Shown: piece by piece, positions 37,006-46,550 of the stretch
How positions within the stretch are numbered: the stretch's first letter is position 1
How the letters are laid out: each line of letters opens with the position of its first letter
Position numbers and translations under genes: made by a program
Notes under the pieces: model-generated
Database searches by the model: none
What the model was told of the DNA's origin: nothing
The model's input: only the letters and a program-made list of their open reading frames with translations
Source: an uncultured Methylobacillus sp.
Lineage (GTDB): Bacteria > Pseudomonadota > Gammaproteobacteria > Burkholderiales > Methylophilaceae
Reading direction: 5' to 3'
NCBI GenBank assembly: GCA_946478865.1
Contig: CAMLDO010000011.1
Coordinates: 1 to 64,000 of the forward strand
DNA: 64,000 nt

Positions 37006-37962
37006 CTATTGCTCTCTTCCGGCCTGGGTGCGGAATTTCAGGTAGGCATTGCGCGGCGTATCGTCAGCCAGATACTCGGGCACGACGGCTTCCAGCGCCG
37101 TCGGCTGGAGATGGAAGATTTCGGGGAAAGGGCAGTCGCACACGCTATCCACCTTCATCGAATAATAGTTGTCGCGCGTCATGAGTTTGACGGGTAGCAA
37201 CTCCATCGCCCAGGCCTGCAGATAGGACAGACGGTCGTTCAGGCCGACGATGCAGCGCCGCAGCTTCAATGTATCGACCACGTACCGCACCAGTTCGCGC
37301 AAGGTATAAACGCGCGGCCCGCACAGGTTGTATATCTCTCCGAACGTATCAGGATTTTCCACACTGGCGACAAACGCCTGCGCGACATCCTCGACGAATA
37401 CCGGCTGGAAGCGCGCTGCGGGCCTGGCCAGCACGATGACGGGCATCAGCCGGGAGATCTGCGCGAACAGATTGAGGAAACTGTCCCCTCGGCCGAAAAT
37501 CACCGAAGGGCGAAAAATCGTGACCTTGAGGGATTCATGCGCCGCTTGCATCACGGCCGCTTCGCCGCGCGCGCGGGAACGCAGGTATTTGCTGGGGGCG
37601 CCTTCGGAAGCCTGTAGCGCGCTCATTTGCAACAGGCGCGGAATGCCGGCTGTCTGGCAAGCGGTCGCGATTCGGCGCGGCAGGTCCGCATGGATTTTGT
37701 CGAAGCTGCGACCATGGGATTCCTGCAGGATGCCGATCAGGTTGATCACCGCATCGCACCCAGTCAGCGCACGTTGAAGCGCGGCGTCGAAAAACACGTC
37801 GCATTCCTCGACCTGCACATTGGGCAGCAGGATCAGATGTTTTGCACGCTCCCGGCGACGCGTGAGCACCTTGACCTCATAGCCGGCCGCGCTCAGGCGC
37901 TGAACGATATGACTGCCGACGAATCCCGAGCCTCCCAGAACGCAAACTTTTTTTATTTTCAT
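37006..37962 (-). CDS. NAD(P)-binding protein, complex I NDUFA9-like
   Basis: A 318-residue atypical SDR/NmrA-like protein. The N-terminal KVCVLGGSGFVGSHIVQRL motif binds the cofactor, and the DAVINLIGILQESHGRSF and IFRPSVIFGRGDSFLNLFA segments match bacterial proteins related to the NDUFA9 subunit. Its function in bacteria is poorly known; quinone or NADPH binding is inferred. ATG 37962 (MKIKKVCV) was chosen as in homologues; ATG 37977 overlaps the slt stop (ATGA), and GTG 37968 lies 10 bp after GGAGG, so the start is uncertain by 5 codons. It lies 3 bp before cca. Confidence 0.85.
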   Translation of the reverse strand: MKIKKVCVLGGSGFVGSHIVQRLSAAGYEVKVLTRRRERAKHLILLPNVQVEECDVFFDAALQRALTGCDAVINLIGILQESHGRSFDKIHADLPRRIATACQTAGIPRLLQMSALQASEGAPSKYLRSRARGEAAVMQAAHESLKVTIFRPSVIFGRGDSFLNLFAQISRLMPVIVLARPAARFQPVFVEDVAQAFVASVENPDTFGEIYNLCGPRVYTLRELVRYVVDTLKLRRCIVGLNDRLSYLQAWAMELLPVKLMTRDNYYSMKVDSVCDCPFPEIFHLQPTALEAVVPEYLADDTPRNAYLKFRTQAGREQ

Positions 37963-37973
37963 GAACACAGCGA

Positions 37974-39929
37974 TCATTCCTCCGACGTTGCTGTTTCCGC
38001 AGCCGGAACTGCTTCCGCCGCGGTTCCGCTGCCGGCGATCAGTCCCAGCCGCTGCTTGATGGTCTTGACCTGCGTGCCTAGCCGATGCGCGTAGAAATAG
38101 GCGTTGCTCATCACCTTCTGCACATAGTTGCGCGTCTCGCTGAAAGGGATGGTTTCGGCATAGATCGCGCCCTCCATCGGCTCTTCCTGCGCCCAGCGCA
38201 AAGCACGGGTCGGCCCGGCATTGTAGGCCGCTGTCGCCATCAACGGCTGGCCGCCCATCTTGTCGAGCGCATAGCGCAGGTAGTGCGTACCGAATTGTAT
38301 ATTGGTATCGAGCTGATTGATCATGCCCTGATTGTAGCCATCCATGCCCAGCCGTTTTGCAATCCATTTCGCGGTGGCCGGCATCACCTGCATCAGACCG
38401 GACGCCCCTACACCGGACCGGGCATAGCTGATAAATCGGCTTTCCTGACGGATGAGACCGTAGACCCAGGCCTCGTCGAGGTCGTTTTCGCGCACGTAGG
38501 TATCCATGACGTCACGATATGGCGTCGGATAGCGCATCACGAAATCGTGCGTCACCTTGGTCTTCTCCGCTGTATTGATCGCGATGTCATACCACTCCTC
38601 GCGGAAGGCGACTTCGGCCGCGGCGATAAGCTGTTTGTCGTCCAGGTTCTGCATGGCCTTGGCCCATTCGCTGCGCGACTCCCAGCGCATATCCAGGCGA
38701 TGCAGTTCCAGCGCGCGCTGAACGCCGGGAATAGTTTGCGCGGCGCTCATATCCTGAGACGTGGCCTTGTACGACACTGGCGGAGCGCTGATGATCTCCC
38801 CCAGTTCCTCCTCTGCCAGCAGCCCGTAATAGGTACGCTCGCGGGAAAGCGGCAGCCATATCCTGTTGGCCTGCACGATCTGCCCTTTTTCCTTGAGCAC
38901 GCGACCATACCAGTATTGCCAGGACTGCTCGTCGCGCATGTCCGCCGGCATTCCCTCGATCACCTCTCTGAGGGCTTCCCAGTTCTTGACGCGCAAGGCA
39001 GCACGGGCTTTCCAGGCAATCTGGTCCCGGCTCAGCTCGGTATTCCGTGCGTAACCGAACCAGTCCAGCGCCAGCGGATCGTGGCGACGCGCAGCGTGCA
39101 GTGCCATGCGGCCCCACAGGTACTGCTGATCCTTCTCGCTGTAACCGGACTTCAGCTCCTGCCATACCTTGAGCGCCAGTTCCGGCTGACTGCGTGAAAT
39201 CCGCTCGATCGCGTACAGATTCAATTCTTTTCCAAGACGGGTCTTGGTTGTGAAGGTCTTTTTCTCCAGCACACGCTGCGGATTTTCGTACACCGTATCG
39301 AAAAACTTGAGGCTGGACGTTTCGAATTGCGGCAGACGCTGCGCCACTGCCTTGGCTACCGTGACCTTGCCTTCTCCCAAGGCGAGACGGACACGCTCCC
39401 AGATATCGTCCGCCGTAAGTTCGCCTGCCTTGATCATGGCATCGTAAAGCGCATTGCAGCTATCGGGCTGCATGTTGGGGGAGAACCATAATGGGCGGGC
39501 GGCATTAAACGCCTTGCTGTCACCCGAGGCTGCCCTGCCCAAGGCGGCATAACAGCTGACCGCCGCATCCTCGCCCGTCATGCGCGGCAGTTCCTCGAAA
39601 AAGATTTGCCACTCGCCGCGCTTGCCCAGTTTCTTCAGCCATTCGATGCGCACCCGATTAGCGAATGGGAATTCGTCATAGCGCGTCAGAAAATCGCGTA
39701 CCTCATCAGTGGAGGCAGTTTCGAGCAGGAGAAGAATTCGCCAGTAATCGACGTAAGGCGCCAGGATGTAATTCTGGCCGTGAAGCTGGGAGGAGTATTG
39801 GTCAAGAGCAGCCGCGTCACGCTCGTTATAGGCTTGCCGCGCTGCGACAAAATCGTCCTGAGGACTGTCCGCCCAGGCCGGGCTGACCACGAGAAATGCG
39901 ACCCCGAGTAACCACCAAGCGCGCTGCAT
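37974..39929 (-). CDS. Soluble lytic murein transglycosylase (Slt70-like)
   Basis: A 651-residue periplasmic enzyme that cuts the MurNAc-GlcNAc bond of peptidoglycan with 1,6-anhydro product formation. It has a signal peptide ending in PAWA (about 1-20), a long alpha-superhelical region (to about 470) and a C-terminal SLT domain. The catalytic Glu496 is in LIRQESRFISYARSGVGASG (in part), then GLMQVMPATAKW and AAYNAGPTRALRW. ATG 39929 was chosen; GTG 39938 is an alternative. Confidence 0.92.
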   Translation of the reverse strand: MQRAWWLLGVAFLVVSPAWADSPQDDFVAARQAYNERDAAALDQYSSQLHGQNYILAPYVDYWRILLLLETASTDEVRDFLTRYDEFPFANRVRIEWLKKLGKRGEWQIFFEELPRMTGEDAAVSCYAALGRAASGDSKAFNAARPLWFSPNMQPDSCNALYDAMIKAGELTADDIWERVRLALGEGKVTVAKAVAQRLPQFETSSLKFFDTVYENPQRVLEKKTFTTKTRLGKELNLYAIERISRSQPELALKVWQELKSGYSEKDQQYLWGRMALHAARRHDPLALDWFGYARNTELSRDQIAWKARAALRVKNWEALREVIEGMPADMRDEQSWQYWYGRVLKEKGQIVQANRIWLPLSRERTYYGLLAEEELGEIISAPPVSYKATSQDMSAAQTIPGVQRALELHRLDMRWESRSEWAKAMQNLDDKQLIAAAEVAFREEWYDIAINTAEKTKVTHDFVMRYPTPYRDVMDTYVRENDLDEAWVYGLIRQESRFISYARSGVGASGLMQVMPATAKWIAKRLGMDGYNQGMINQLDTNIQFGTHYLRYALDKMGGQPLMATAAYNAGPTRALRWAQEEPMEGAIYAETIPFSETRNYVQKVMSNAYFYAHRLGTQVKTIKQRLGLIAGSGTAAEAVPAAETATSEE

Positions 39930-40010
39930 GAGAAACACCTACGGACTGCTATTGAGTGGGAAGAATAGCACAGGGCAAAGAGTCGGTGAATCGGTGCTTC
40001 GTCCCCGACC

Positions 40011-40226
40011 TTATTTGCCGCGCAACAACCATCTGTAGAAGCGATGGGCAGTCCAGACAGGCAAGGCGATGACGGTCGTCCACCCCATCGCCAGCACAAG
40101 GATTTCCGCCCACTCGGGCAAGAGACCGGCATGCGGGCCGGCCAGCACGATGACGATGAGAAATGCTAGTGCAGCAACGACCGCCAGCGACACGAGATAG
40201 ACAAGTACCGCCAGCAGGTACCGCAT
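40011..40226 (-). CDS. Small two-helix membrane protein
   Basis: No family is recognised. The 71-residue product has two hydrophobic stretches (about 5-30 and 42-60) and a basic end (HRFYRWLLRGK). It lies 13 bp after another tiny membrane protein gene, in the same direction. Coding is suggested by uninterrupted membrane-type composition and the compact arrangement; it could still be a false call. Confidence 0.55.
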   Translation of the reverse strand: MRYLLAVLVYLVSLAVVAALAFLIVIVLAGPHAGLLPEWAEILVLAMGWTTVIALPVWTAHRFYRWLLRGK

Positions 40227-40239
40227 GCCTGATATGAGC

Positions 40240-40422
40240 TTAGAACAGAATGATCCGCCCTATCGCCCAAGCCACCATCACGATAACGAAGACGATCAGG
40301 ATCAGTTTGGAAATCTGCAACGCAAAGCGCAGATAGCGCTTGTCGCGAGTAAAAAGATAGACGCCGAAAGTAACGGCGATGGCAATCGCTCCGAGGATGA
40401 GCATGAAGCGGAGTACAAGCAT
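40240..40422 (-). CDS. Small two-helix membrane protein
   Basis: A 60-residue product with two hydrophobic helices (about 3-24 and 33-58) separated by the charged loop TRDKRYLRFALQISK. Short proteins of this form are common next to lpxC in betaproteobacteria and are unnamed. It starts 17 bp after the lpxC stop, so it may be the last expressed gene of the dcw transcript together with the 71-residue protein. Function unknown. Confidence 0.6.
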   Translation of the reverse strand: MLVLRFMLILGAIAIAVTFGVYLFTRDKRYLRFALQISKLILIVFVIVMVAWAIGRIILF

Positions 40423-40439
40423 TGCTTGACTCCGCTAGC

Positions 40440-41357
40440 TCATGCGGCCAATTGAGGTTGCAGCGGGAGGAAGACGCTGGGCGCTTCCGCTTCCTGCTCG
40501 AAGGTCGCGTATTCCCACGCTTCCGCGTCGGCGAGCAGCGCGCGCAATAGTTTGTTATTGAGCGCGTGGCCGGACTTGTAGGCGTAGAAGGCGCCGATGA
40601 TCGGATGACCCAGGATATAAAGGTCACCGATCGCATCCAGCACCTTGTGTTTCACGAACTCATCCTCGTAGCGCAGTCCTTCGCTGTTGAGGATGCGGTA
40701 CTCGTCGAGTACGACTGCGTTGTCGAGGCTGCCGCCACGGGCAAGGCCCATGTTGCGCAGCATCTCGACCTCGTGCATGAAGCCAAAGGTGCGAGCGCGG
40801 CTGATTTCGCGGATATAGGAATCGACCGCGAAATCGATCGTGACGGTCTTGCCCGTGTGCTCGATCACGGGATGGTCGAAATCGATGCCGAATTCGATCT
40901 TGAACCCGTGGTACGGCTCGAAGCGCACCCACTTGTCGCCGTCCTGCACTTCGACAGTCTTCTTGATGCGGATGAACTTCTTGGGCACCGGCTGTTCGAC
41001 GACCCCTGCAGATTGGATCAAATAGACGAACGGACCGGCACTGCCATCGAGGATGGGCACTTCGGAGGCGGTGAGGTCGATGTACGCATTATCGATGCCC
41101 AGGCCAGCAAGGGCAGACATCAGATGCTCGACCGTGGCAACGCGTACGCCATCGACATCCAGCGTGGAGGAGAGCCGGGTGTCCTTGACGAGATGCGGCA
41201 GGGCCTTGATTTCTACGGGATGTTCGAGGTCGACCCGGCGAAAAACGATGCCGGTATCGGGCGCAGCCGGGCGCAAGGTGATCTTCACCTTGTCTCCGGT
41301 ATGCAAGCCCACGCCCGTGGCGTGGATCACCTGTTTCAACGTGCGCTGTTTCAACAC
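40440..41357 (-). CDS. lpxC: UDP-3-O-acyl-N-acetylglucosamine deacetylase
   Basis: LpxC performs the committed step of lipid A synthesis. From GTG 41357 the protein is 305 residues, the same as E. coli LpxC, and starts [21 protein letters not shown] (in part). The zinc ligands are His78 ([10 protein letters not shown]) and the pair in [14 protein letters not shown]; the catalytic region SGHALNN is present. Longer in-frame starts are less likely because GGAA sits 8 bp before the GTG. It has its own extended -10 and lies 124 bp after ftsZ. Confidence 0.97.
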   Translation of the reverse strand: MLKQRTLKQVIHATGVGLHTGDKVKITLRPAAPDTGIVFRRVDLEHPVEIKALPHLVKDTRLSSTLDVDGVRVATVEHLMSALAGLGIDNAYIDLTASEVPILDGSAGPFVYLIQSAGVVEQPVPKKFIRIKKTVEVQDGDKWVRFEPYHGFKIEFGIDFDHPVIEHTGKTVTIDFAVDSYIREISRARTFGFMHEVEMLRNMGLARGGSLDNAVVLDEYRILNSEGLRYEDEFVKHKVLDAIGDLYILGHPIIGAFYAYKSGHALNNKLLRALLADAEAWEYATFEQEAEAPSVFLPLQPQLAA

Positions 41358-41390
41358 CCGAACATTTCCTTTATTAACCAATCACCTGCA

Positions 41391-41399
41391 ATGATAGCA
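41391..41399 (-). promoter_or_regulatory. Extended -10 promoter of lpxC
   Basis: On the minus strand TGCTATCAT (TGnTATnAT type) lies 33 bp before the GTG. It gives lpxC a promoter separate from the dcw transcript. Confidence 0.5.
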
Positions 41400-41430
41400 C
41401 GAACCATGCCTCATTAGCCTCCAAAGTACT

Positions 41431-41447
41431 GGGCGAGCGTTTCGCCC
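41431..41447 (-). terminator. Hairpin between ftsZ and lpxC
   Basis: GGGCGA and TCGCCC form a perfect 6-bp stem with a 5-nt loop, 35 bp after the ftsZ stop. No U-run follows, so read-through is likely; its role is uncertain. Confidence 0.3.
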
Positions 41448-41481
41448 GCTTCAGCCTCAGGTATGACAACCAGATGACGAA

Positions 41482-42648
41482 TTAGTCCGCCTGCTTGCGC
41501 AAAAACGCCGGAATATCGAACTCGTCCATGCCGGTGTTCTTCATCGCCTCGACCTGTGCGCGACGTGCGTTCGGGCGGAACGCGGCCGGCTCGTCGTCGT
41601 CGATGGAACCCATGAACATCGGCTGGTTGGTCGTACCGTTGAGCAGCGGCGACATCACCTTGAGCTCAGGCTTCTGCTGGCGGCGTGCGGCACCGCCTGC
41701 CAGACCGGTCGCAACCAGGGTAATGCGCAGGTCGTCGCCGAGCGATTCGTCGAACACGTTACCGAAGAACACCGAAGCGTCTTCCGCCGTGAAGGACTTG
41801 ATCGTGTTCATCACTTCGTAGAACTCGTCCATGGTGAAGGTATCGGCACTGGAGGTGATATTCACCAGAACGCCGCGTGCGCCTTCCAGGTTGACGTTTT
41901 CCAGGAACGGGCTGTTGACGGCCTGTTCAGCGGCGATACGTGCACGGTTATCGCCGGAAGCGACCGCGGAACCCATCATCGCCATGCCGTTTTCGGACAT
42001 CACGGTACGCACGTCGGCGAAGTCGACGTTCACCATGCCTTCGCCGTTGATAACCTCGGCGATGCCGGCAACGGCGTTATGTAGCACGCCGTTGGCGGCG
42101 CGGTAGGCTTCCTTGACGGTGATCTTGCCGCCCAGCACCTGAATCAGCTTCTCGTTAGGCACCACCAGCAGCGAATCGACGTGCTTGGTGAGCTCGGCCA
42201 CGCCTTCGTCGGCCAGCTTCATGCGCTTGTTTTCGAAGCCGAACGGCTTGGTGACGACGGCGACGGTCAGGATGCCCAGTTCCTTCGCGACTTCCGCCAC
42301 CACCGGTGCAGCGCCGGTACCGGTACCGCCACCCATGCCGGCGGTAATGAACAGCATGTCGGCGCCGTCGATGATCTCGGCGATACGCTCGCGGTCTTCC
42401 AGCGCGGCTTCGCGGCCCATTTCGGGACGGCCGCCAGCGCCCAGACCACGGGTCAGCTCCGCGCCCAATTGCAGCTGGATCTTGGCACGGCTCTTCTTGA
42501 GCACCTGCATGTCAGTGTTGGCGACGATGAACTCGACGCCGTTCACGTTGTTGTCGATCATGTGCTCGATTGCATTGCCGCCGCAACCGCCCACGCCGAT
42601 TACCTTGATGACCGCTTCTTGCGAATCACGATCCATGATTTCAAACAT
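41482..42648 (-). CDS. ftsZ: Cell division protein FtsZ
   Basis: FtsZ is the tubulin-like GTPase that forms the division ring. The 388-residue protein has the nucleotide-binding start VIGVGGCGGNAIEHMI, the tubulin signature GMGGGTGTGAAPVVAE, NVDFADVRTVM and a C-terminal FtsA/ZipA-binding tail EFDIPAFLRKQAD. ATG 42648 has AAGGAGG 8 bp upstream and gives the normal MFEIMDRD start; a longer frame is not needed. A variable Ala/Asn linker lies between about 320 and 370. Confidence 0.99.
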   Translation of the reverse strand: MFEIMDRDSQEAVIKVIGVGGCGGNAIEHMIDNNVNGVEFIVANTDMQVLKKSRAKIQLQLGAELTRGLGAGGRPEMGREAALEDRERIAEIIDGADMLFITAGMGGGTGTGAAPVVAEVAKELGILTVAVVTKPFGFENKRMKLADEGVAELTKHVDSLLVVPNEKLIQVLGGKITVKEAYRAANGVLHNAVAGIAEVINGEGMVNVDFADVRTVMSENGMAMMGSAVASGDNRARIAAEQAVNSPFLENVNLEGARGVLVNITSSADTFTMDEFYEVMNTIKSFTAEDASVFFGNVFDESLGDDLRITLVATGLAGGAARRQQKPELKVMSPLLNGTTNQPMFMGSIDDDEPAAFRPNARRAQVEAMKNTGMDEFDIPAFLRKQAD

Positions 42649-42709
42649 TTGGCTTCCTCCTTTGTCTGCCGTCTGCAACTAAATAACTACTAACGATTAC
42701 TCTTCCAGG

Positions 42710-43945
42710 CTAGAAATTGCCCTGGAACCAACTCTTCATTTTTTGCCAGATCAGTTCGAGCGAATTCGACTCCAGTTGGCCCTGGATGTGACGCTCGATC
42801 TGCTGTTTGCCCATCAACACCAGCCCCACGCCGGTGGCGTAGCGCGGATTCCCGACCACTTCGGACAGCCCGCCCACATAGCGCGGAAGCCCTTGGCGTA
42901 CCGGCATGTGGAAGATTTCCTCGCCCAGCTCCACCATGCCCTTCATCATGCTGCTGCCGCCGGTGATGACGATGCCGGAGGCGATCATCTCTTCCATGCC
43001 GCTGCGGCGCAGCTCGTTTAATACGAATTCGTACAACTCGACCACGCGCGGCTCGATTACCTCGGCCAGCGTCTGTACCGACAGCTCGCGCGGATCGCGG
43101 CCATCCACACCCGGCACCTCGACAATCTCCTTGGGGTCGGCCAGCTGACGCAGCGCGCAGCCGTGCTTGACCTTGATGTCCTCGGCCGACTGCGTCGGTG
43201 TGCGGAACGCGACGGCGACGTCGTTGGTAATCTGGTCGCCGGCGATGGGGATCACCGCGGTGTGGCGGATCGCGCCCTGCTTGAACACGGCGATATCGGT
43301 CGTACCGCCGCCGATGTCCACCAGGCACACGCCCAGCTCCTTTTCGTCCTCAGTCAGTACCGCGACGCTGGATGCGAGCGGTTGCAGCACGAGGTCGGTC
43401 ACTTCGAGGCCGCAGCGCTTCACGCACTTGACGATGTTCTGTGCGGCGGAGACGGCGCCGGTAACGATGTGCACCTTCACTTCCAGCTTCATGCCGCTCA
43501 TGCCGATCGGCTCGCGCACGTCTTCCTGGCCGTCGATGATGAATTCCTGCGTGAGGATGTGCAGGATCTGCTGATCGGTCGGCAAGGCGATGGCACGCGC
43601 AGTCTCGACCACGCGGTCCACGTCCATCTGCATCACTTCGGCGTCCTTGATCTTCACCATGCCGTGCGAATTGAGGCTCTTGATGTGGCTGCCGGCAATC
43701 CCGGTGAACACGCTGCTGATCTTGCAGTCCGCCATGAGCTCGGCTTCTTCCAGCGCGCGCTGGATCGCCTGCACCGTGGAGTCGATGTTGACCACCACGC
43801 CTTTTTTCAGCCCACGTGACGGATGCTGTCCGAGGCCGACGACTTTCAGATTTCCGTCAGCCTGCAACTCGGCCACGATGGCGACGATCTTGGAGGTACC
43901 AATATCCAGACCGACGATCAAGTTTTGTTCCCTTATCCTGCTCAT
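42710..43945 (-). CDS. ftsA: Cell division protein FtsA
   Basis: FtsA is the actin-like membrane tether of FtsZ. The 411-residue protein shows LIVGLDIGTSKIVAIVAE (phosphate 1), VDIGGGTTDIAVFKQGAIRH (phosphate 2), and VITGGSSMMKGMVEL (adenosine) segments, and ends in an amphipathic helix-like tail WQKMKSWFQGNF. It lies 61 bp before ftsZ and 21 bp after ftsQ. Confidence 0.98.
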   Translation of the reverse strand: MSRIREQNLIVGLDIGTSKIVAIVAELQADGNLKVVGLGQHPSRGLKKGVVVNIDSTVQAIQRALEEAELMADCKISSVFTGIAGSHIKSLNSHGMVKIKDAEVMQMDVDRVVETARAIALPTDQQILHILTQEFIIDGQEDVREPIGMSGMKLEVKVHIVTGAVSAAQNIVKCVKRCGLEVTDLVLQPLASSVAVLTEDEKELGVCLVDIGGGTTDIAVFKQGAIRHTAVIPIAGDQITNDVAVAFRTPTQSAEDIKVKHGCALRQLADPKEIVEVPGVDGRDPRELSVQTLAEVIEPRVVELYEFVLNELRRSGMEEMIASGIVITGGSSMMKGMVELGEEIFHMPVRQGLPRYVGGLSEVVGNPRYATGVGLVLMGKQQIERHIQGQLESNSLELIWQKMKSWFQGNF

Positions 43946-43966
43946 ATCTTCTCCATCAGGCGGCGA

Positions 43967-44710
43967 TCAGGCCGCTCCCGTTTTCTTTGCCGGTGCCGCG
44001 GATTTGTTCTCCGTCTTTACCGGTCGGCGTACCGCGAACCCGTTGGGGTACCGCAGGTCGGCGTACGCCACTTTCACATTCAGGCTGCCCAGCGTCTTGG
44101 GCCAGACAGCGGCAAACTTCGTCAACCGCGCTTCCGTCCGCTCGCGTCCGAGCTGGATCACCATGCCGCTGTCCGTACCGATTTCCCACGCCCGTCGCGG
44201 CGAGAGCGAGAGCTGCATCACTTTCATGCCGGTCGGCTGCAGCAGCTGACTGAACTTGCCGTACTGCTGCGCCACTTCATCCACGCCGTCACCCGGTCCA
44301 TAGAACACCGGCAACTCGCTGTCCGAGGCCGCGTGGAACAGCTCGCCGTAGGTATTCACCAGCGCGATGTTGCCCCAGCGCGCAAGCTCGCGATGCTCTT
44401 CCACCGTTACTTCCAGCTTGTCCGGCCAGCGCCGGCGTACGCTCACGTTGCGTACCCACGGCAACTTCTGGAAGGCGTGACGCGCCTGCACCAGATCCAG
44501 CGTGAAGAAGTTGCCGCGCAAGTGGCGGTCGACAATCAGCTTGATCTGGTCGCGTGTCACGTGATTCAACGTGCCTTCCACCTTGACTTCCTTCAGCGGA
44601 AAAATCGGCAGGTGGATCACCACGAAGAACACCGTGTACAGCAACAGCACGGCCGCCAACGCATACAGGAAGTTGGCGAACCAGAGCATGGCCTTGGGCC
44701 TATCCCACAT
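43967..44710 (-). CDS. ftsQ: Cell division protein FtsQ
   Basis: FtsQ links early and late divisome proteins. The 247-residue protein has a cytoplasmic start, one membrane helix (about 10-30), a POTRA domain (FPLKEVKVEGTLNHVTRDQIKLI, in part) and a beta domain with WPDKLEVTVEEHRELARWG. The C-terminal Ala/Lys tail is low complexity. It lies 41 bp downstream of ddlB. Confidence 0.95.
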   Translation of the reverse strand: MWDRPKAMLWFANFLYALAAVLLLYTVFFVVIHLPIFPLKEVKVEGTLNHVTRDQIKLIVDRHLRGNFFTLDLVQARHAFQKLPWVRNVSVRRRWPDKLEVTVEEHRELARWGNIALVNTYGELFHAASDSELPVFYGPGDGVDEVAQQYGKFSQLLQPTGMKVMQLSLSPRRAWEIGTDSGMVIQLGRERTEARLTKFAAVWPKTLGSLNVKVAYADLRYPNGFAVRRPVKTENKSAAPAKKTGAA

Positions 44711-44751
44711 GGCTGCCGCTCCCGTTGTGCATCGTTCGTTTCATTCCTTTT

Positions 44752-45678
44752 TTATTCACCCTTGCGTGGCTCGGCGACCGTTGCCATGCCCAGCACCTTC
44801 AATACCAGCTCGTCGAACGAAATTCCTGCCGCCTTCGCGCCCATCGGCACCAGGCTGTGGTCGGTCATGCCTGGCGACATGTTGGCTTCGAGGAAGTAGT
44901 GCTTGCCGGCCTCATCCATGAGGAAATCCACGCGTCCCCAGCCGCGGCCGCCGAGCACACGAAAAGCTTGCAGCGCCTGCGCACGGATTGCGCGCTCCTG
45001 CTCTTCCGGCAAGCCGCACGGGCACAGGTAACGCGTGTCGTCGCGAATGTATTTCGCTTCGTAGTCGTAGAACTCGTTGGCGGGCACGATGCGGATCACG
45101 GGCAGGACCTGGTCGCCGATAACGCCCACGGTGTACTCGCCGCCGCCGACGAATTTCTCGGCGATCACGAGCGGGTCGTATTGGGCGGCTTCTTCATATG
45201 CCGCCTTGAGACCGCCCGCGGCCTTCACCTTGCTGATGCCTATGCTGGAACCTTCATTAGCGGGCTTGACGAAGATCGGCAAACCGAGGCGTTTTTCCAC
45301 CGCGGCGAAATCCGTCTCGGCGGTCAGCAATTCGAATTCCGGCGTGGGAATGCCCGCCGCTTGCCACAGCAGCTTGGTGCGCCATTTGTCCATGCCCACG
45401 GCCGCCGCCATCACACCGCTGCCGGTATAGGGGATGCCCATCAGTTCCAGCGCGCCCTGGATCGTGCCGTCCTCGCCGAAGCGACCGTGCAGCGCGATGA
45501 ACACGCGATCGAAGCCTTCCAGCTCGTGCAAAGGACGTTCCGCCGGGTCGAATGCATGCGCATCCACACCGCCGCGCTTCAGCGCCGCCAGTACTGCATT
45601 GCCGCTGTTCAGCGATACCTCACGCTCGGCGGAGCGTCCGCCCAGCAATACCGCCACTTTTCCGAAACCTGCGCTCAC
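44752..45678 (-). CDS. ddlB: D-alanine--D-alanine ligase
   Basis: Ddl joins two D-alanines for the peptidoglycan pentapeptide. The 308-residue ATP-grasp enzyme has [21 protein letters not shown] (in part), [25 protein letters not shown], the lid [10 protein letters not shown] and the metal-binding [15 protein letters not shown]. It overlaps murB by 4 bases (ATGA), which couples their translation. Position inside the dcw cluster identifies it as the ddlB form. Confidence 0.97.
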   Translation of the reverse strand: MSAGFGKVAVLLGGRSAEREVSLNSGNAVLAALKRGGVDAHAFDPAERPLHELEGFDRVFIALHGRFGEDGTIQGALELMGIPYTGSGVMAAAVGMDKWRTKLLWQAAGIPTPEFELLTAETDFAAVEKRLGLPIFVKPANEGSSIGISKVKAAGGLKAAYEEAAQYDPLVIAEKFVGGGEYTVGVIGDQVLPVIRIVPANEFYDYEAKYIRDDTRYLCPCGLPEEQERAIRAQALQAFRVLGGRGWGRVDFLMDEAGKHYFLEANMSPGMTDHSLVPMGAKAAGISFDELVLKVLGMATVAEPRKGE

Positions 45679-46550
45679 AGCTTCTCTCCAATAATCTTCA
45701 CTTCGCGCTGCAAATCCACGCCCTGCTGCTGCAGGACGGTGTCGTGCATGTGCGCGATCAATCGCTCGATGTCGTCCGCCGTGGCTTCGCCAAGGTTGAC
45801 GACGAAATTCGCATGCTTCTCCGATACCTGAGCGCCGCCGATGCGGTAGCCCTTCAAGCCGCAGGCTTCAATCAGCCGCGCCGCGTGGTCGCCTTCCGGA
45901 TTGCGGAAGGTGGACCCGGCGTTGGGCAGATTGAGCGGCTGCGTCGCAAGCCTCTTCGCCAGCAGCGTCTTGATCTTTTCCTCAGCCACGCTTGCCTCGC
46001 CCGCATGCAGCTGGAACCATGCGGCGACGAACCACTCCTCGCCCGGCAGCGCCACATGGCGGTACCCGACCTCCACATCCACCTGGCTGCGCTCGTGCAC
46101 TTCGCCATGGCGGTCGATGGTGATCGCGCGGTTCACGATGTCCCAGGTTTCGCCGCCGTGGCAGCCCGCATTCATCGCCAGCGCACCGCCGACTGTGCCC
46201 GGCACCCCAGCCAAGAACTCTGCGCCGTGCAGATGCTCGCGCGCGGCGAACTTGGCCAGCTTGGCGCAAGTGAGTCCAGCCTCGGCATATACCGACGTTC
46301 CTTCGAAGCGCAATTCGGTCAACGCATCGTGCATGAGCACCACCGTGCCGCGCACACCACCATCGCGTACCAGCAGGTTGGAACCCAATCCTACGAAATG
46401 CACCGGCTCGCCGGGCGGCACGCTGCGTAAGAACTGCTGCAGATCGGCCAATCCGGACGGGATATAGAGCCGGTCAGCCGGGCCGCCGACACGCCAGCTG
46501 GTATAACGGCGCATCGGCTCGTTCAGCAGAAGTTTCCCGGCAGTCGTCAC
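45675..46550 (-). CDS. murB: UDP-N-acetylenolpyruvoylglucosamine reductase
   Basis: MurB reduces UDP-GlcNAc-enolpyruvate to UDP-MurNAc with FAD and NADPH. The 291-residue protein is of the short (type II) kind, as expected for many betaproteobacteria. The FAD-binding [14 protein letters not shown] and [13 protein letters not shown], the [18 protein letters not shown] loop and the catalytic Ser in [12 protein letters not shown] are all present. It overlaps murC upstream and ddlB downstream by 4 bases each. Confidence 0.97.
   Translation of the reverse strand: MTTAGKLLLNEPMRRYTSWRVGGPADRLYIPSGLADLQQFLRSVPPGEPVHFVGLGSNLLVRDGGVRGTVVLMHDALTELRFEGTSVYAEAGLTCAKLAKFAAREHLHGAEFLAGVPGTVGGALAMNAGCHGGETWDIVNRAITIDRHGEVHERSQVDVEVGYRHVALPGEEWFVAAWFQLHAGEASVAEEKIKTLLAKRLATQPLNLPNAGSTFRNPEGDHAARLIEACGLKGYRIGGAQVSEKHANFVVNLGEATADDIERLIAHMHDTVLQQQGVDLQREVKIIGEKL

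Noticed and set aside
37978..38367. N-terminal extension of the NDUFA9-like protein
   Set aside because: It lies inside the lytic transglycosylase gene in another frame; the Rossmann motif begins right after the ATG at 37962.
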